Positions 1-9,340 of a DNA stretch of 39,211 nucleotides are shown one piece after another; positions within the stretch are counted from its first letter, which is position 1; each line of letters starts with the position of its first letter. The notes under the pieces are model-generated. The model saw nothing but the letters and a program-made list of their open reading frames with translations. It was not told the origin of the DNA and made no database searches. The translations under genes were made by a program, and so were the position numbers. This stretch comes from Porphyra umbilicalis (Eukaryota > Rhodophyta > Bangiophyceae > Bangiales > Bangiaceae): the NCBI GenBank assembly GCA_002049455.2, contig KV919255.1, forward strand, positions 1 through 39,211, in the 5' to 3' direction.

Positions 1-523
1 CGCCCTTTCGGGAGTGCGCGTTGTTTGGGATCCACTGCATGGGCCAGTCATTGATGGCGTCGGCGGTCAGGTTGAGCACCGACACAACAGCTTCATTAAT
101 GATGTCTGACGTCATGTCCCCGTCCGGAAACATGGCCTCAGTGAACTTCGTGTTCCTCATGGTGAACGCGGCTTCTTCGCGCTGCTTGACTGGCACCCAG
201 AGCATCTCCTCGTAACCCTTGTGGCCAGACAGCGTCACGGCCAAGTTGGTCTTATTGATGATAGGTCCACCTGCCAGAGCAGCGGTTGGTGCGACCATGG
301 AGCCGACCAGCACTCGGTCGATCTTGGTGGACAGCTCAGCGAGCGTGGCCGCTTTTTTCCCAAGGTCCTGCCTCTGCACGTCAAACGTACCCAGCAGATT
401 CCGGAACGAGAACTCGAGGTTGCTGACCGTCTGGGTGTAGGCAGCGGTGTCTTCGCGCACCTTTGGTATGCTACCCATCGCGGCCTGCGTCACAATCGAG
501 AGCACAGAGGGCTTGGTCAACAT
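1..523 (-). CDS. unrecognised protein, partial (runs off left edge)
   Basis: On the minus strand an uninterrupted frame starts at an ATG at 523 and is still open at base 1, giving about 174 residues with no stop. I do not recognise the family. The reading has ordinary protein character: mixed charged and hydrophobic residues, with Trp, Phe and Met spread through it. An early segment looks helical (RNLLGTFDVQRQDLGKK), and a more structured part around WVPVKQREEAAFTMR and DWPMQWIPNN lies near the window edge. Codons mostly end in G or C. The frame is closed upstream by a TGA near 610. Another frame, reading toward it from 658, meets it at a run of six G (539-544 on the plus strand), so a one-base slip there could join the two. 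The product is unknown and the C-terminus lies outside the window. Confidence 0.45.
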   Translation of the reverse strand, partial: MLTKPSVLSIVTQAAMGSIPKVREDTAAYTQTVSNLEFSFRNLLGTFDVQRQDLGKKAATLAELSTKIDRVLVGSMVAPTAALAGGPIINKTNLAVTLSGHKGYEEMLWVPVKQREEAAFTMRNTKFTEAMFPDGDMTSDIINEAVVSVLNLTADAINDWPMQWIPNNAHSRKG

Positions 524-543
524 GCTCGGCGGGTGAAGCCCCC

Positions 544-1287
544 CAGCGCCGGAGCCAACGCCGCCATGGCGCCCACTGTCTGCGAGAAGCCACCTTCCGC
601 GGACCCGTCATCATCAGGCTTGCGGCCAGTACCGCCTGGCGGCATCTTCAGCATGTTTCAAATAATCTTGCAGGCGCCCTTGCGTTTGTGGTCGACGCCG
701 GATCTGCGTCCGGGAGCCTTCCAGCGGCCACCAGTTTCCCGGGGAGAAGACCTGAAGTGGCCGGGAGGAGCAGTGGTGTTGCCCACAGGAATTTGAAACG
801 GTCGGTGAATCTGTGACGCGCCTGCGCCACGTGTAGACAAAGCCCTGGGCATGAGCGATATTCCAGTCTCGTACGCAGCGGGAGATGACCCCTGCGAGGC
901 GCCGCCCACCGCGACGCTAACGTTGACTGCACCCGACGGCAGGGACGAGTCCTCCGCCTGCGGTGTGGTGGCCGTTTGAGCGCGGGCCGGCCTCATCTTG
1001 TCCCATGCAGTCAACTCCCATGTTGTCGAGCTGCGTTTCGGCTTGGTTGCAGAGCTCGTCTTGGCGGCACGATCACAGGCGGAAAGAGGGGGGGCACCAA
1101 AGTAGCCGCCAGGTGAAAGACGCTTGCCGCCCACCCTGGCAGAAACCGACAGGGAAAACGGCCTGGACGGTTGGTGACGCACGGCGAGATCTGGGTGTAG
1201 ACGAGGTGAGGTTGAAGTGGAGGACGGAGGGTTCAGAGCCGCAGTGGTGTGCGGCCATAATGATGATGGAACAGGTGCCGGCGCCAA
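544..1287 (-). pseudogene. possible upstream part of the left-edge gene, interrupted
   Basis: A minus-strand frame runs from 1287 to a TGA at 660-658 and continues in the same frame past it, through MLKMPPGGTGRKPDDDG, to about 544, where it meets the downstream frame at the G6 tract. It is rich in Ser, Pro, Ala and Thr and has no domain I can name. Low complexity makes a chance open frame possible in this GC-rich DNA. In favour of real coding are the continuation in one frame across the stop and the position directly upstream of the better-supported frame at 523. A competing frame over 600-700 (RLQDYLKHAEDAARRYW) also looks protein-like, so the true exon structure is unresolved. Confidence 0.22.
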
Positions 1288-2598
1288 CGAGCTGTGTGCT
1301 GGTCGCTCTTAAGCACACACCGGTGGCCGAGCTGTTGCCCGTGGCCCGTTTCTGGGAATAAAAACCGGTCAAAGGTACCGTTGAAAAACACTGGCATGAA
1401 TCAGCGGCAAGCAACAGAGGATCACAAACATGAAACAACAGCTCAGCGCAACAGTCATTTCGCACCCCGTCAACCACCAACGGCGTGAGAAACAGCAAAC
1501 CCTGGCGCCTCCCCTCTTCAGGGAGCGTTAGGCACGAGCAGTCGGGCCGAAGCTCAGCGTAGAGCTGTGCAACGTCAAACGCTGATGAGCTCGCGAGCTG
1601 CGGAAAAGGACCGCGACACAATGTAGGACGTGGTGCAGGGAAGCCGCTTTTGTTGCTCGGCAACTCGGAGCTTGCTCGAGCGGCCACGGTGACAGCAGCC
1701 ACCAAGCGTTTTCGGCGCAACGAGTTTCAGCAAACGGGTCAAACTGTCATGGCCGCTGCGACAGGCCTTGAGGCAGAGGGGACACCATCGTAGCATCCGT
1801 TAGCGCCTGACTCGAGATGGGGGACAGGGGCCAGGAACGGTCCCAAGCGAACAAGCAGGGGCAGTGGTAGCTGCGCGGAAGCAACCTCACAACGCTCGGG
1901 CGGTCTTCTCACGCACAGGATTGCCAGCGTTGCGATGCCACAGCGAGGAAACGAGTCCGTGATCCTACATCAATTCGGTGAACGCAACAAAATACATGCC
2001 TCTGTATCACATGCGTGCTTGGATAGACCTAAGTTGTGCCAAATCGCTATCGATGCGCCGTACAGAGAGCCTTCCCAATGCCTTGCGAGTTTCAACTGCG
2101 CCATCCACACCAATTATCTTGGATCCGACCTGGAGGTCGTCTTAAGTATATGTACTCAATCATCTCAATAACAATTGTAACAGGATGGCTTGATGGCCGT
2201 CGATGAGAATCGGAGGACGTCACGGCCACTACAGCAACCGGATGGCGACTGGTGACGGCCGATGGTATTCGGTCGTTGTCCTGCCACCCATGTGTCTTCA
2301 GGAAGAGCACGGCCCCTCGCACGGGCGCATAAAGTGTGACTGGCCTCCTGGTATGGCAACCTGGTGTGCTGTCGGCCGGGTGGAGCACCACCGGCCTCGC
2401 ACTTTGTACGCTTGGTCTTGCACGCTCCGGCCTCCTTTTGTTTGCATGCCCAGTTCGTTTGGCGCCGCGAACGCGTCGCGCTGTGCAGCGCGCGAGTGGC
2501 ATGCTTTGTTTTTGACTTCAGTGGCCGCCGCTTCCCGCAACGTCTCCCGGCGCGTGCTCGGAAACACTCGTACTGCGCGCGTGCCGAGCAATGCGCAC
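1288..2598. other. no supported gene
   Basis: About 1.3 kb with only short overlapping open frames on both strands and none with a recognisable motif. A good-looking 3' splice acceptor on the minus strand (pyrimidine run then CAG, near 1355-1365) might belong to the gene to the left, but I cannot connect it to an exon. Confidence 0.4.
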
Positions 2599-2810
2599 GA
2601 TGGCCACCCCTTCTCCGATACGAGGGGTGTCGGCCTTGACGACTGAGGAGCCTCCCGAGGTCACGCCACCCTCTAGCGCATCCCCGTCCGACCCACCCGC
2701 ACCTGCCCCTCCTGCGGCGCGCGCGTCTCCCTCACGTCCTCCCCGCCCGCACTGATGCCGCTCTCGCCAATCCCCCACCTGCCGCCAGCGCTGATGCTGA
2801 TCAGAGGCAC

Positions 2811-4016
2811 TTGGTCTGCGGAGAGTGCCCCTCTTTCCGCACAACAATCTTTGCCGGCCTGCGCTTTCACAGTTTGTCCCGGCATGGTGCCGCGTGCAAC
2901 GTGGTGTCGGCGGGCCTTTTTTATAGCGCGCCCACCATGGCCGAGCGTTTGCGTGCGAAGAGAGCGAGCCAAGCGCCACTTCAGCGGCATGAGGGTAGTG
3001 GCTGGTGTACTGGGGGTGCAAGCGAGAGACGGACGGGTTGTGTAGTCGGTAGGCGCATGGGGACGTGCTTTTCCGGCGTGGACCCTTTGTTCCAACAAGT
3101 GCATGGCCACGGAACGTCGGGAGGTGGAGCTGCAGGCGTGGCAGAGAGTGAAAATCTCATCGCTCACCTGAGAGCCCTTGCTGTCCGGGTCGCCGCACAC
3201 CCCAGGCCTTTTCCTGCCGAACGCAGTGCAGCCGTTCGAGAAGCCATGGAGATGGAGATTGCCTTTCTTCTCGAGTTTTCACGAGCGCCAGCTAATGAAC
3301 AGCCACCCTCGCACAAGGGCAAGCGGCGCAAGACGTCGGAGACAGGGGAGGTCCCCCTGCCCACCCGCCTCAATTACACTAACCATTCGGCGGTCGTCAG
3401 GGGCTTTTTCGAGGACAAGGAGGTCTGGCTGCGCTTTGAGGCTATGGTGGAGAAGCGCAAGCGGGCGGCTCCTGGTCGGTTCGACGCATAAAAGCTGCAA
3501 GAGATCGATCGGTTTGCGCTGCAGACACGCCGAGCTGGCCTATCGCAGAAAGAGCTGGATGCGCTTACCGACCTCATTAGCGTCATTGAGGGCACGAAAG
3601 AGGGGGTGCCGCACGACGAAGGGCAGGAAGTGCCAGTCACGCATATCTTGTAATTCGCTGAGGCGTTTAAGAAGGCCGTTTTTGACGATTTGGGCGATGC
3701 TGTGGTCCAGGCGGGCTGGCGCTCATGCGCGATGGAGGAAGGCGGCGTCAAGTTCAAAGCGTTCTTTCGACCAGCTCTGGACCTGATTCTGGACCTTTTA
3801 CTTACGCGAACCGTGCGACTGTGGAGCGGTGATGACAAACAGGCTCCGCCTTCCGATGAACGTGAGACTCCTGTGCAGGGGTACGCATTTCGACTTTGTG
3901 AAGCAGAAGTGGACAAACTACCTGGTCGTAATTGCGTGCTCGGCTCGCACATCTTCTGCGACAGCTGCCAGCTCTCCTCGTCGGGAGGTATATTGCCGCT
4001 TTCTGTCGTGTCTTGA
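2811..4016 (+). pseudogene. transposase N-terminal part with zinc-finger-like motif
   Basis: A single frame (starting upstream of 2811, where a TTG falls inside it) runs to 4016 and is broken by TAA at 3489-3491 and TAA at 3651-3653. Near its start is a Cys/His cluster, LVCGECPSFRTTIFAGLRFH followed by SLSRHG, which looks like a C2H2-type finger and is common at the N-terminus of CMC-type transposases. After this come charged helical stretches and, around 3930-3985, the sequence IFCDSCQLSSSGG. That last piece resembles the segment where this group has its first catalytic acid ('DSTQLS.G'). The leader from ATG 2599 is in a different frame and would join after a one-base slip near 2745, in a C-rich run. 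With two stops this part cannot make a full protein. Confidence 0.45.
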
Positions 4017-4975
4017 TGATGTCGATTGCTGTTGCTGTACACACACAAGTCGGGTACCATTATCTGCTCGCATTGTACGTGCTTGCTAACAAAAGCCTCT
4101 CCATCTGGATGCTGTCCTCCTTCTCTCTGACAGCACACAAGCTTTACTCTGTGCGCATCCGCCTCGTGAACATTGAGGGAGAGATCGAGTGGTTTACCGT
4201 CGCATACGTCTCTGTCGTCAAGTCACTCAAAGAGGCGAATGCTCAGGAGCGGGCAAAGGTGCGGCGGGCAAACGTGCTGCAAAGGGTGCTATACCTAGTG
4301 TTTCGGACGGCCATTGCCGCGAGCCAGAAAGGAATTGAGGTGTATCTCGGTGGCAGCCAAACTGCGCTCGCTTTCTCGCGCGTTGTTCTATTTATTTGTG
4401 ATCAACCGGAGGAACGGGCCATTCTCTGCGTCAGGTCGGAAGGCACCACACACCCCTGCTCTTGTTGCACCGTTGCGACGAAGGACATCATGTCATCGGC
4501 CGGGTTTTCAGCAGAGGATCGTGACGTTGTGCAGAATCTTGACAAGGAGCTGGAAGCAGCTGACATTGTCCACCACGGAATCGATCGGCGTCGGCAGATG
4601 GTGCTTGCAAGTCATGAAAGCATCCACAGCACCATGCCTGCTGTGGCGTCTTTCGCGGGTTCATCGACCCCACCATTGCTTAATTACGAGCAGGTTGGCT
4701 TCGATGTGTTTCACGTACGTTTTTTTGCTCCTTTTGAGTCAGGTAGCAGTGCGAGCGACACTTCTCAGTTGGCACTGCCATCTCAGCCTCCAACGCTCGC
4801 ATCAAACGTGTCCGCCTGCTTGCGAGTATCGCTTGCCCGTGTCGAGTTTCTGCTTGGACTTTGGCAGTTGCTTGACGTGGCAGTCATGAAGCCACCAAAA
4901 GTGGGATGGTTCCAGCGCGGACCGAGGGTAACAGGCGCGGCGGCCCGCCCATCCAGCCAGTACCGGCGCATCTGA
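3932..4975 (+). pseudogene. transposase central core
   Basis: This 347-codon frame carries the middle of the transposase. It includes a hydrophobic stretch (YHYLLALYVLANKSL), then SVRIRLVNIEGEIEWFTVAYVS, then ICDQPEERAILCVRSEG followed directly by a Cys cluster HPCSCC at about 4450-4470. In this group a 'D.PE...L....G....CP.C' block is typical. The segment QVGFDVFH near 4700 corresponds to the conserved hydrophobic 'D.LH' block. Just after that FH, the sequence reads GTACGTTTTTTTGC; a pyrimidine-rich stretch ending in TTTGGCAG lies near 4866. An intron of about 150 bases between them would keep FH adjacent to LLDVAVMK. This is inference only. The frame ends at a TGA at 4973 and the coding sense continues in another frame. 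Confidence 0.45.
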
Positions 4976-6386
4976 AGATGCGAAGCGAAGTGAAGCCGAA
5001 CTGCCTCAAGATGAGGACGGTGACGAACATGCGTCGGACGACGAGGCGTCGTACAGTCTGGGAAAGGACTCTGTGTACGACTGGAGGGCCTACCACAATG
5101 CCTTCTGGGACAATCCGTGGAAAGATGCAGTCACAGAGATATTCTGTGAGTATGCATGCCTCCACGGCCGCATCAGCGGTCCCGTAGGCGCCACGCTTCT
5201 AACCCCCCTGACTCTCTCTAAGGGCAAGTCAATCCTTGAGCAGGCGGCCAAGTTCATCACCAAGTACATGACGCCCATCCTAGGCCGCATCTTCAGCAAA
5301 AAAATACAGAAGCTGTTTCGTCATGTCCTCGACGCTGCACGCCTTCATGGGAACCTCCGCAATGGGAACACGTCCGCAAACGAGGGGCATCATAAGGCCG
5401 ACGAGGCTTTTTATGAACGCACACACAAGGACTTCGAGACGTTTACGTACCAGCTCGTCAGCCATGCGCCGGGAATCAGAGAGATCCGTACCAAGCACAT
5501 GAAGCTACGTGAGAGCGTGGAGGCCACCGCGCTAGCCCGGGCGGGTGCCGAGCATGGCCGTTGCGCAAGCGCGGGCACGTCGAGCGGAGACCGCGACGGG
5601 CGCGGTGATGGCTTGAGCACGGAGGCGCTGACAAATGTGCGCGCTGGGGCCCGTTCTTCCACTGGGGGGACGGCGGCGGCAGGTGTGTTGGGCGAGGCGG
5701 AGACAGGAGCGATGGCGTTTGTGCAAGCCTCCTGTGCTCCTCCGCCCGGTCCGGCTGCTCGAAACCGGGGAAAGCAGGCAGCTTCGCGTGCTCATGGTGG
5801 CCGTGGGTTGCGCACAGATTATCTTCACAAGGAGTCAGACGCCGAGCCCTGTCAACGGCCGGGAATGGCCAATGCAGGGGCGGTGCTGGGATTGGCGGCG
5901 GAGGACAAGGGTAGGGTCTTGTCGCGCGTTGAGTTCACGGCGCGCCTCGACTGCGGGGGGTTGCATCCAATGCTGCTGTACGCGCACACGTGGTTTTGTG
6001 GCGGGCCATGGTTCGACGCTGTTGTTTACAGTACTGGAAGCGACATGGAGCTCGCTTACATTGGGTAGATGCGGGCGATCGTGCGGTACCAGGACAGGGA
6101 TGTCGCTCTCATTCGCGAGTGCGAGCCGGTGGATCCTCTTTCCGGGTGTCCGTTTTCTGCTCGGGGATGCACACGGCTACGGTGGCTCGTGCACGAAGGT
6201 GACGCGTGTGTTAGTGTGCGGGAGGTCCCACTCGCCATCATGAGGCGGCTGGCGCACGTTGTGCCTGACTTCGGCGACCCTTTCGCTCGCCGTGGCATCG
6301 AAGCAGATCCTGCTGGAGTGTGGGCACCGTCGTGTGATGAGCTTGACATGCGTTTTTTTGTGAATGCGTTTCTTCCGTGGGTGTAG
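4930..6386 (+). pseudogene. transposase C-terminal core, one in-frame stop
   Basis: A frame open from about 4930 to 6386 is interrupted only by a TAG at 6066-6068. It opens with an acidic linker (ELPQDEDGDEHASDDEA), then WRAYHNAFWDNPWKDA, then a helical region with LHGRISGPVGATLLTPLTLS and KYMTPILGRIFSKKIQKLF. The motif NTSANEGHHKADEAFYERT follows at about 5365-5420, then FTYQLVSHAPGIREIR. In related transposases the NE-x-HH stretch holds the last acidic residue of the active site; this assignment is from family knowledge, not proven here. A Gly/Ala/Arg-rich spacer (about 5540-5860) separates it from a C-terminal domain ending with VPLAIMRRLAHVVPDFGDPF. That ending closely resembles the tail of Plavaka-type proteins, where a similar 'ILRRAHVVPDF' block occurs. 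Confidence 0.5.
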
Positions 6387-7894
6387 AGCCAGCTCTTGTA
6401 TTGCCGATTCCCGGATTTCGTCCTGGTGGACAGAGACTGACTTGCGGACCGACTCTCTCCACCAATCGTATGCACCCCTGGGACTAACTTAGTGCTTCTG
6501 ATTTCTGACATGTGCCCAAACAGCCTGGAAATCAAAATCAGCTCCTCTCTTTTTCTGCACATCTGGCAAGGAGACAGTAGAAAATCTCAACATCTCGCGT
6601 GGAAAGCGTGCTCCGTGCCAAGAGAAGCGGATCAAGCGGTAACAAACAGTGCCTTCTGCTGGATGCAAAATCCTGGCACCAAATACGGGCTTTCTATTGG
6701 CTTCGATGCCTTCTTTCTGTCCTTTTAAACCAATGGAGTGCTCTTATTTGGAGTCAGTCTCTGTCTTTGTCCCCCAGGAAAACATTCAGGGATCAGCAAT
6801 ACTTGAACTGCTTGATGTTGTTACAGCGTTGTTACCGTGTGGCACACACAGGAGGCGGTTCCTGTGTAGCGCCCGTGCTCGATTCTGCCATTCTGAGTTC
6901 TCTCCGCACTCTGCCTGCACAGCAAGATCATGGTGCTGCTGACAGCAACCAGCAAAGCCAGGATGCTCGGTCTTCTCAAGCCAATCAAATGAGACTGACG
7001 CTGCCCGACGAGTCCAAAAAGAAAGTGTCAGTTGAAATTTCGCATCCAGAGTCTTTGCGTCAGCCCCCAGTGCTCCCTTCCAGCAATGGGGATTTGATAA
7101 GACCTTTCGAAAGCTGGATTAAAGCCTGTTTTCGATGGAGGGACGGGGCTTGTTGAAGCTAAAGTCTATCCCATTCTCTTAGACCCCTGAGAACAGGAAT
7201 TGTTGTGTCTCGCTATAGCTCGGCCGCATCAACAGCTTTTTACAAGCGGATTACTCGTGCGCAATAGAGACCCACTCGACATCCTTGTTTCAGAAAATGG
7301 GACGCATATGCATTAGAGAAGCGTCTCATCGTCGTGCCTGAACACAGCACAAAACTGTCTCTGGGGGCTTTTTGCCGTCCCTACCCGACAAGAAAAGACA
7401 CTAACCCGGAATTTGGCCTCCAGCCGATGTCCCCATATCCTGTCGAGTCATACTGGCCAGTGGTCGCGGTATTTCAGCTGACATGAAGGTCTGCAGAGGC
7501 CTGCCAAGACGGTCGTAGCAAAGAAGTGCAAAAGTTTTGCAACAATTGAAAATCATCCATCCGAACTGTGGGGCTACTCTTAAGATTTCTTGATCTGCGG
7601 AGTGCGCGTTTTTGATCCGAGGTCGGCAGGCCTGGGCAATCAGGCGCTTCGCGCGCGCGCGCTTTTTTTTTGCCCCAGCCTTGCGCACTGCGGGCTGCTG
7701 TGGCCGACGGAGCCTGTGCGCTTTGCCTCGCGCCAGGGCCGCCCCCGGCTGTGTCGTGCCCTTCTGGTTCCCCGCGCGCCCCTCCGCCCCGCACCTTCTG
7801 CCAACGTCCTTCTTGTCCACGCCCCCCTGCGTCCCCGACGCCCAATCTGTTAACGCCTGAGTGCTCTGGGTGCTGCCTTGCGCAGTGAGTCGCA
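6387..7894. other. no supported gene; AT-richer spacer
   Basis: About 1.5 kb, noticeably less GC-rich from about 6490 to 7560 than its surroundings. A 186-codon open frame at 6599-7156 (plus) has no recognisable motif and looks like a chance frame. From 7600 onward composition jumps back to high GC with a CG-dinucleotide run followed by nine T at about 7647-7670. That composition change may mark the left boundary of the Tc1-type relic, but I found no convincing terminal repeat. Confidence 0.35.
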
Positions 7895-9340
7895 ATGCCG
7901 ACCACGCGTGCGATCGCGCGGGAGCCGCGCACGCGCGTGCGCGCGGTGCGCCGCATCACATGCGAGGTTGTGCTTCTTGTTGGCAGGTTGCGTGTCTTTT
8001 TCACCTCGGAACGTAAGAACCGTGCCGCAGAGATGCTGAAGCAGCCCGTCTACCGCATGGCGGAGGCGACTGGGCTGAGCCCCTGCACGGTTATCTGTAT
8101 CGCGAACGGGGATTATGCCGATACTCGACCCTTGTCGGGGAAGCGGGAGCGTCGTGTGAGCAAGCGTCGAATGACTGCATCTGAGCTTTCGCGCGTGCGC
8201 GAGACCGTGTACACTTAGTACGCAGATAAGACTGTTCTCACATTAGACAGCACCCTTGCACTATCGCAGGAAGGGGCAGGTGAGGGCGACGACCTCTCCG
8301 ACTACAAGTGGTCTTGATCAACGCTTCCCAGAGCAATGACGGACGTGGGGTTCAACTTTTCACGGGGCCCCAACCACTATGATGTGGCTCGCGAGAAGCG
8401 GCCTGTCGTCAAGCAACGCGAGAACTTCATCAAGAAGATGCGGGAGTATCGTGCAGACGAGCGCACTATCTTCCACACCGACGAGACCTGGGCGAACAAG
8501 AACATGACGCCGTAGCGGAGTTGGACGGACGAGTCGTCACGCGCTCGCCTAAACCTGCCATCTGGAAAGGGAGCACGGATAATCGTTGCGCATGTCGGGT
8601 CACGCAAGACAGGCCTCGTACCAGGTGAAAGTCTCGTCTTTAAGGTAAAGAAGAAGACGGGCGACTACCACGGCGAGATGAACTCGGCGGTGTGGCTCAA
8701 GTGGCTTCAAGACCAAGTGCTTCCCAAGATTGACGGTGGGGTTCTTGTCGTCGACCGAGCTCCCTTCAATATGAAGCTGACCGAGGTATCCTGACCGGCT
8801 AATCCATCGATAAAGAAGAGCCAAATGCCTGATTGGCTCGATGAGCACGACGCGGCACCGACCAACTGGCCGCTTACGTGGCGCCAAGTCAAGACCGTGG
8901 CGCAAATGCGCGCGCAGGCCGCCAAGCATCGCCCGACACCACGCTTCCTTGTGCAAGACTTGGCGGAGGAGTTTGACGTCTCAATCATCTTCTCTTCTGT
9001 GGCAGACCAAGAGCTCAACCCAAAGCAGATGGTGTGGGGCACCGTCAAGGTTGCTCTGCGCTATGCCAACGTCGCTTTCAACCTTACCCGTCTCCAGGAG
9101 CTCGTCGACTTCGAGTTAAACAAGATGTCGGCAGCGATCTTGGCGAAGTACGAGGACCACGCCATCAGCATAGAGGACTACTACATGGACATGGCCGCCA
9201 TGAAGGCGGAGATGGAGGACCGTGCCGATGAGATGGACATTGAGCTGGAAGACGCTGAGGCGGACGGTGTGAACGGTTGTAGCTCCAGTGAGAAGGATGG
9301 AAAGGATGAGAGGGACGAGGATGACGAGGACGTGGCGTGA
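7895..9340 (+). pseudogene. Tc1/mariner-type (IS630 superfamily) transposase relic
   Basis: One reading frame of 481 codons from ATG 7895 to TGA 9338 is interrupted by four stops: TAG 8216, TGA 8315, TAG 8513 and TGA 8792. There is no frameshift. The N-terminal part has a helix-turn-helix (RKNRAAEMLKQPVYRMAEAT then GLSPCTV) like the DNA-binding domain of this superfamily. Around 8471 comes HTDETWANKNMTP, the first catalytic Asp block. It is followed by LPSGKGARIIVAHVGS, GDYHGEMNSAVWLKWLQDQV and LVVDRAPFNMKLTE, where the family normally has V(V/M)DNAPYH at the second Asp. The third block is degraded to QELNPKQMVWGTVK, in place of the family's 'CELNPIE..W..VK'. The protein ends in an unusual acidic tail (about the last 45 residues, rich in Glu and Asp). 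Downstream of the first stop it could not be expressed as an active enzyme. Confidence 0.8.

Larger units (their letters stand above)
2599..6386 (+). mobile_element. decayed CMC/Plavaka-like DNA transposon, transposase relic
   Basis: One transposase-sized coding region of about 1,250 codons can be followed across this interval in segments, with the breaks described in the next entries. It starts at the ATG at 2599 with a Pro/Ala/Ser-rich leader, followed by a Cys/His-rich segment, a helical region, a core with a CxCC motif, an acidic linker, a second core with an NEGHH motif, and a C-terminal region ending in RRLAHVVPDF. The order and style match the large transposases of the CMC/Plavaka and Kyakuja-Dileera-Zisupton type, which occur in fungi, oomycetes and algae. 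I cannot separate these families by eye. Damage seen: in-frame TAA at 3489, TAA at 3651 and TAG at 6066, and frame changes near 2745, 3985-4060 and 4930-4970. I did not find terminal inverted repeats, so the outer element boundaries are unknown. Confidence 0.5.

Noticed and set aside
6599..7156. A 186-codon plus-strand open frame as a gene.
   Set aside because: No motif, no convincing compositional signature and no relation to neighbours. It is consistent with a chance frame.
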